A DNA stretch of 64,000 bases from an uncultured Bacteroidales bacterium (GTDB lineage Bacteria > Bacteroidota > Bacteroidia > Bacteroidales > Paludibacteraceae). Location of the stretch: positions 239,557 to 303,556 of the forward strand of contig ONHW01000002.1 in assembly GCA_900317745.1 (NCBI GenBank). The letters are read 5' to 3'. The position numbers were made by a program, and so were the translations under genes. Under the pieces are notes generated by a model. That model was not told the origin of the DNA, did not search any database, and was given only the letters and a program-made list of their open reading frames with translations. This document shows, piece after piece, positions 62,190-64,000 of this stretch (the stretch's first letter is position 1; every line of letters begins with the position of its first letter).

Positions 62190-62870
62190 ATGCAACTGAA
62201 AAAATCACCAAAGGCCAGTTTGGAAGACAAGAAACTAACCTATATTCTCATAGGTTTGGCTTTCACGCTGAGTATCTGCTACGTTGCCCTTGAGTGGACT
62301 GAAAAAGAAGTCACCAAGTATGAGGTAGCTGATTTGGACATGAGCTTCGAGGAAGAAGTGGAGATTCAACAAACCCAACAGGACGTTACTCCTCCGCCTC
62401 CACCGCCACAAATACAAGAGGTGGAAGTGCTGAATGTCGTTGAAGACGAGAAAGAAGTTGAAGATATCGAGATTCAGACCGAGGATGACAAGGAGGTAGA
62501 GGTCGTAATTGCCGCCCCTGTAGAGACGCCGGTTGAGGAAGAGGAGGAAGAGGTAGTCTTCATGGTAGTAGAGAAGATGCCTGAGTTCCCCGGTGGTCAG
62601 CAAGCGTTGTTCAAGTACCTGAGCGAGAATGTGAAGTATCCTGTTATTGCTCAGGAGAATGGTATTCAGGGTCGTGTGATCTGCCAGTTTACGGTGAACA
62701 AGGACGGTTCGATTGTTGACGTGGAGGTTGTTCGTTCGGGCGGTGACCCGTCGTTGGACAAAGAGGCTGTACGCGTTATTAAGTCGATGCCTAAGTGGAA
62801 AGCCGGTCAGCAGCGTGGCAAACCCGTGCGCGTGAAATATACTGTGCCGGTAAGCTTCAGGTTACAATAA
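62190..62870 (+). CDS. TonB-like energy transducer
   Basis: 226 residues. A short basic N-terminus, one membrane helix (about 18-37, LTYILIGLAFTLSICYVALE), a long Pro/Glu/Val-rich spacer (TPPPPPPQIQ, EEEEEEVV) and a C-terminal TonB domain (about 140-226, with FPGGQQALFKYLSENVKYP and VKYTVPVSFRLQ). It should transmit proton-motive force to outer-membrane receptors. The recG gene starts two bases after its stop. Confidence 0.9.
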   Translation: MQLKKSPKASLEDKKLTYILIGLAFTLSICYVALEWTEKEVTKYEVADLDMSFEEEVEIQQTQQDVTPPPPPPQIQEVEVLNVVEDEKEVEDIEIQTEDDKEVEVVIAAPVETPVEEEEEEVVFMVVEKMPEFPGGQQALFKYLSENVKYPVIAQENGIQGRVICQFTVNKDGSIVDVEVVRSGGDPSLDKEAVRVIKSMPKWKAGQQRGKPVRVKYTVPVSFRLQ

Positions 62871-62871
62871 T

Positions 62872-64000
62872 TTGTTAGATCAGGATATTACATATTGCAA
62901 AAATGTCGGCTCGCGCAGGGCTGACATTTTGCGTAAGGAGCTGGGCGTAGAAACTGCCGCCGAGCTGCTGGAGATATATCCTTATAAATATATAGACCGC
63001 TCACGGTTCTACTTTATCCATGAGATAGAGGACGAGGATACGTTCGTTCAGATCAAAGGCGAGATAATAGAGTTCCACACGATGGGTATCGGTCGCGCGC
63101 AGCGTATGTCGGCGATGTTCAGCGACGGACATTCACAGATAGAGTTGGTGTGGTTCAAGGGGATACAGTACCTTAAACTGCAAGTAGGCGTGCCGTACCT
63201 GCTGTTCGGTAAGCCTTCGCGGTTCAACAGGACGTACAATTTCGTTCACCCCGAACTGACGCCAATGGCGAAAGTTACTCCGCAGATGGTGAGCGGTCTG
63301 GAGCCGCACTACAACACCACCGAGCGGATGAAGAACGGCGGGCTGAACTCCAAGGCTATGCGAACAATCATCGCCGGGCTTATGCCTGACGTGGATCGCG
63401 GGCTGCCGGAGACCCTGCAGGCGGATATCATCCACCTGATGAACAGGACGGAGGCGATGCATCAGATACATTTTCCGCAAGACACACGTTCGATGCAGAA
63501 AGCCCGCGAGCGGCTGAAGTTCGAGGAGCTGTTCTACAACCAGTTGTCGATACTGAGCCGTGCTTCGGCACGGAGGCAGAAGACCGACGGGTTTGTGATG
63601 CCGGTTGTTGGTCCGCGGTTCAACTACTTCTACAAGAATCTGTTACCTTTCCCGTTGACGAACGCGCAGAAGCGTGTGATCAAGGAGATCCATGCGGATA
63701 TGAAGTCCGGCAAGCAGATGAATAGGTTGCTGCAAGGCGATGTGGGCTCGGGTAAGACACTGGTGGCGCTGATGGTGGCATTGTTAGCGATAGACAATGA
63801 CTATCAGACGTGTATCATGGCACCGACGGAGATTCTGGCTAACCAGCACATGGCAACGTTGCAAGAGTTGCTAAAAGGTTCGGATGTGCGGGTTGAACTA
63901 CTGACAGGCTCGACCACCAAGAAACAGCGTGCCGAACTGCTGCCTGCGCTGGAGCGCGGAGAGATAGACCTGCTCGTGGGTACGCACGCGCTGATAGAAG
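62872..64000 (+). CDS. recG: ATP-dependent DNA helicase RecG, 5' part
   Basis: The window ends inside this gene (376 codons seen). It starts with TTG two bases after the preceding stop (LLDQDITYCKNVGSRRADIL, the wedge-domain beginning). Helicase motif I is LLQGDVGSGKTLVAL and the APTEILANQHMATL region is motif Ia; GTHALIE ends the window just before motif III. It unwinds stalled forks. A hairpin (62897-62932) lies in its first codons. Confidence 0.9.
   Translation, partial: MLDQDITYCKNVGSRRADILRKELGVETAAELLEIYPYKYIDRSRFYFIHEIEDEDTFVQIKGEIIEFHTMGIGRAQRMSAMFSDGHSQIELVWFKGIQYLKLQVGVPYLLFGKPSRFNRTYNFVHPELTPMAKVTPQMVSGLEPHYNTTERMKNGGLNSKAMRTIIAGLMPDVDRGLPETLQADIIHLMNRTEAMHQIHFPQDTRSMQKARERLKFEELFYNQLSILSRASARRQKTDGFVMPVVGPRFNYFYKNLLPFPLTNAQKRVIKEIHADMKSGKQMNRLLQGDVGSGKTLVALMVALLAIDNDYQTCIMAPTEILANQHMATLQELLKGSDVRVELLTGSTTKKQRAELLPALERGEIDLLVGTHALIE

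Overview
The window reads as a chromosomal segment of a Bacteroidota bacterium, most likely order Bacteroidales; genus cannot be told from sequence alone. The support is: promoters of the Bacteroidota type (TTTGC, about 19 bases, then TAnnTTTG) in front of many genes; an aquaporin, meso-diaminopimelate dehydrogenase, DUF4956, DUF2490, Omp28-like, DUF6029-like and DUF5723/TSP3/OmpA-like protein set typical of the group; BspA-like and InlB-B-repeat surface proteins; and weak ribosome binding sites.

Layout. 0.4-5.9 kb: a restriction-modification locus with a methyltransferase-like subunit and a 1385-residue GIY-YIG/helicase/methyltransferase fusion. 6.3-7.5 kb: a dispersed promoter-bearing repeat followed by a tight three-gene DUF3791/DUF3990 module. 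7.7-9.6 kb: a small Pmp3/YqaE membrane protein, aquaporin and ddh. 9.7-14.2 kb (minus): a polyphosphate-polymerase (VTC) cluster with DUF4956, DUF2490 and Cthe_2159-like proteins; then an isolated FecCD permease. 15.5-18.1 kb: HAD nucleotidase, grpE, dnaJ. 18.1-22.0 kb (minus): rfbD, rfbC, deoD, tyrS. 22.4-25.8 kb: a leucine-rich-repeat surface protein, a strongly structured non-coding stretch, a KilA-N protein and a decayed RhuM-like fragment. 25.9-36 kb: rlmH, then a secreted/envelope set (TlpA-like, DUF6029-like, two Omp28-like), mnmE, panD, tgt and an LptF/G permease. 36-43 kb (minus): MBL hydrolase, rsmG, yebC and envelope proteins. 43.3-57.0 kb (minus): a 2696-residue adhesin followed upstream by an accessory array (RhuM-like, ORF6N, MNT-HEPN, truncated DUF1016, KilA-N, Bro-N) whose members are separated by copies of the adhesin's own 5' end. 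It stops at tRNA-Gln, whose 3' end is duplicated. 58-64 kb: polyprenyl synthase, yicC, psuK-psuG, a TonB-like protein and the start of recG.

The most striking theme is repetitive DNA. Short tandem families (8 bp, 11 bp, 7 bp), a 22-24 bp family at gene ends, a 240-bp promoter repeat and a 125-bp intercistronic repeat fill the gaps. At least two elements have entered conserved genes in frame: an octamer array in the G domain of mnmE and a GC-rich palindrome in rfbD. Best candidates for something undescribed are the leader-separated accessory array at tRNA-Gln, the in-frame octamers in mnmE, the GIY-YIG fusion restriction system, the DUF3990 module and the structured region at 24.4-24.6 kb.
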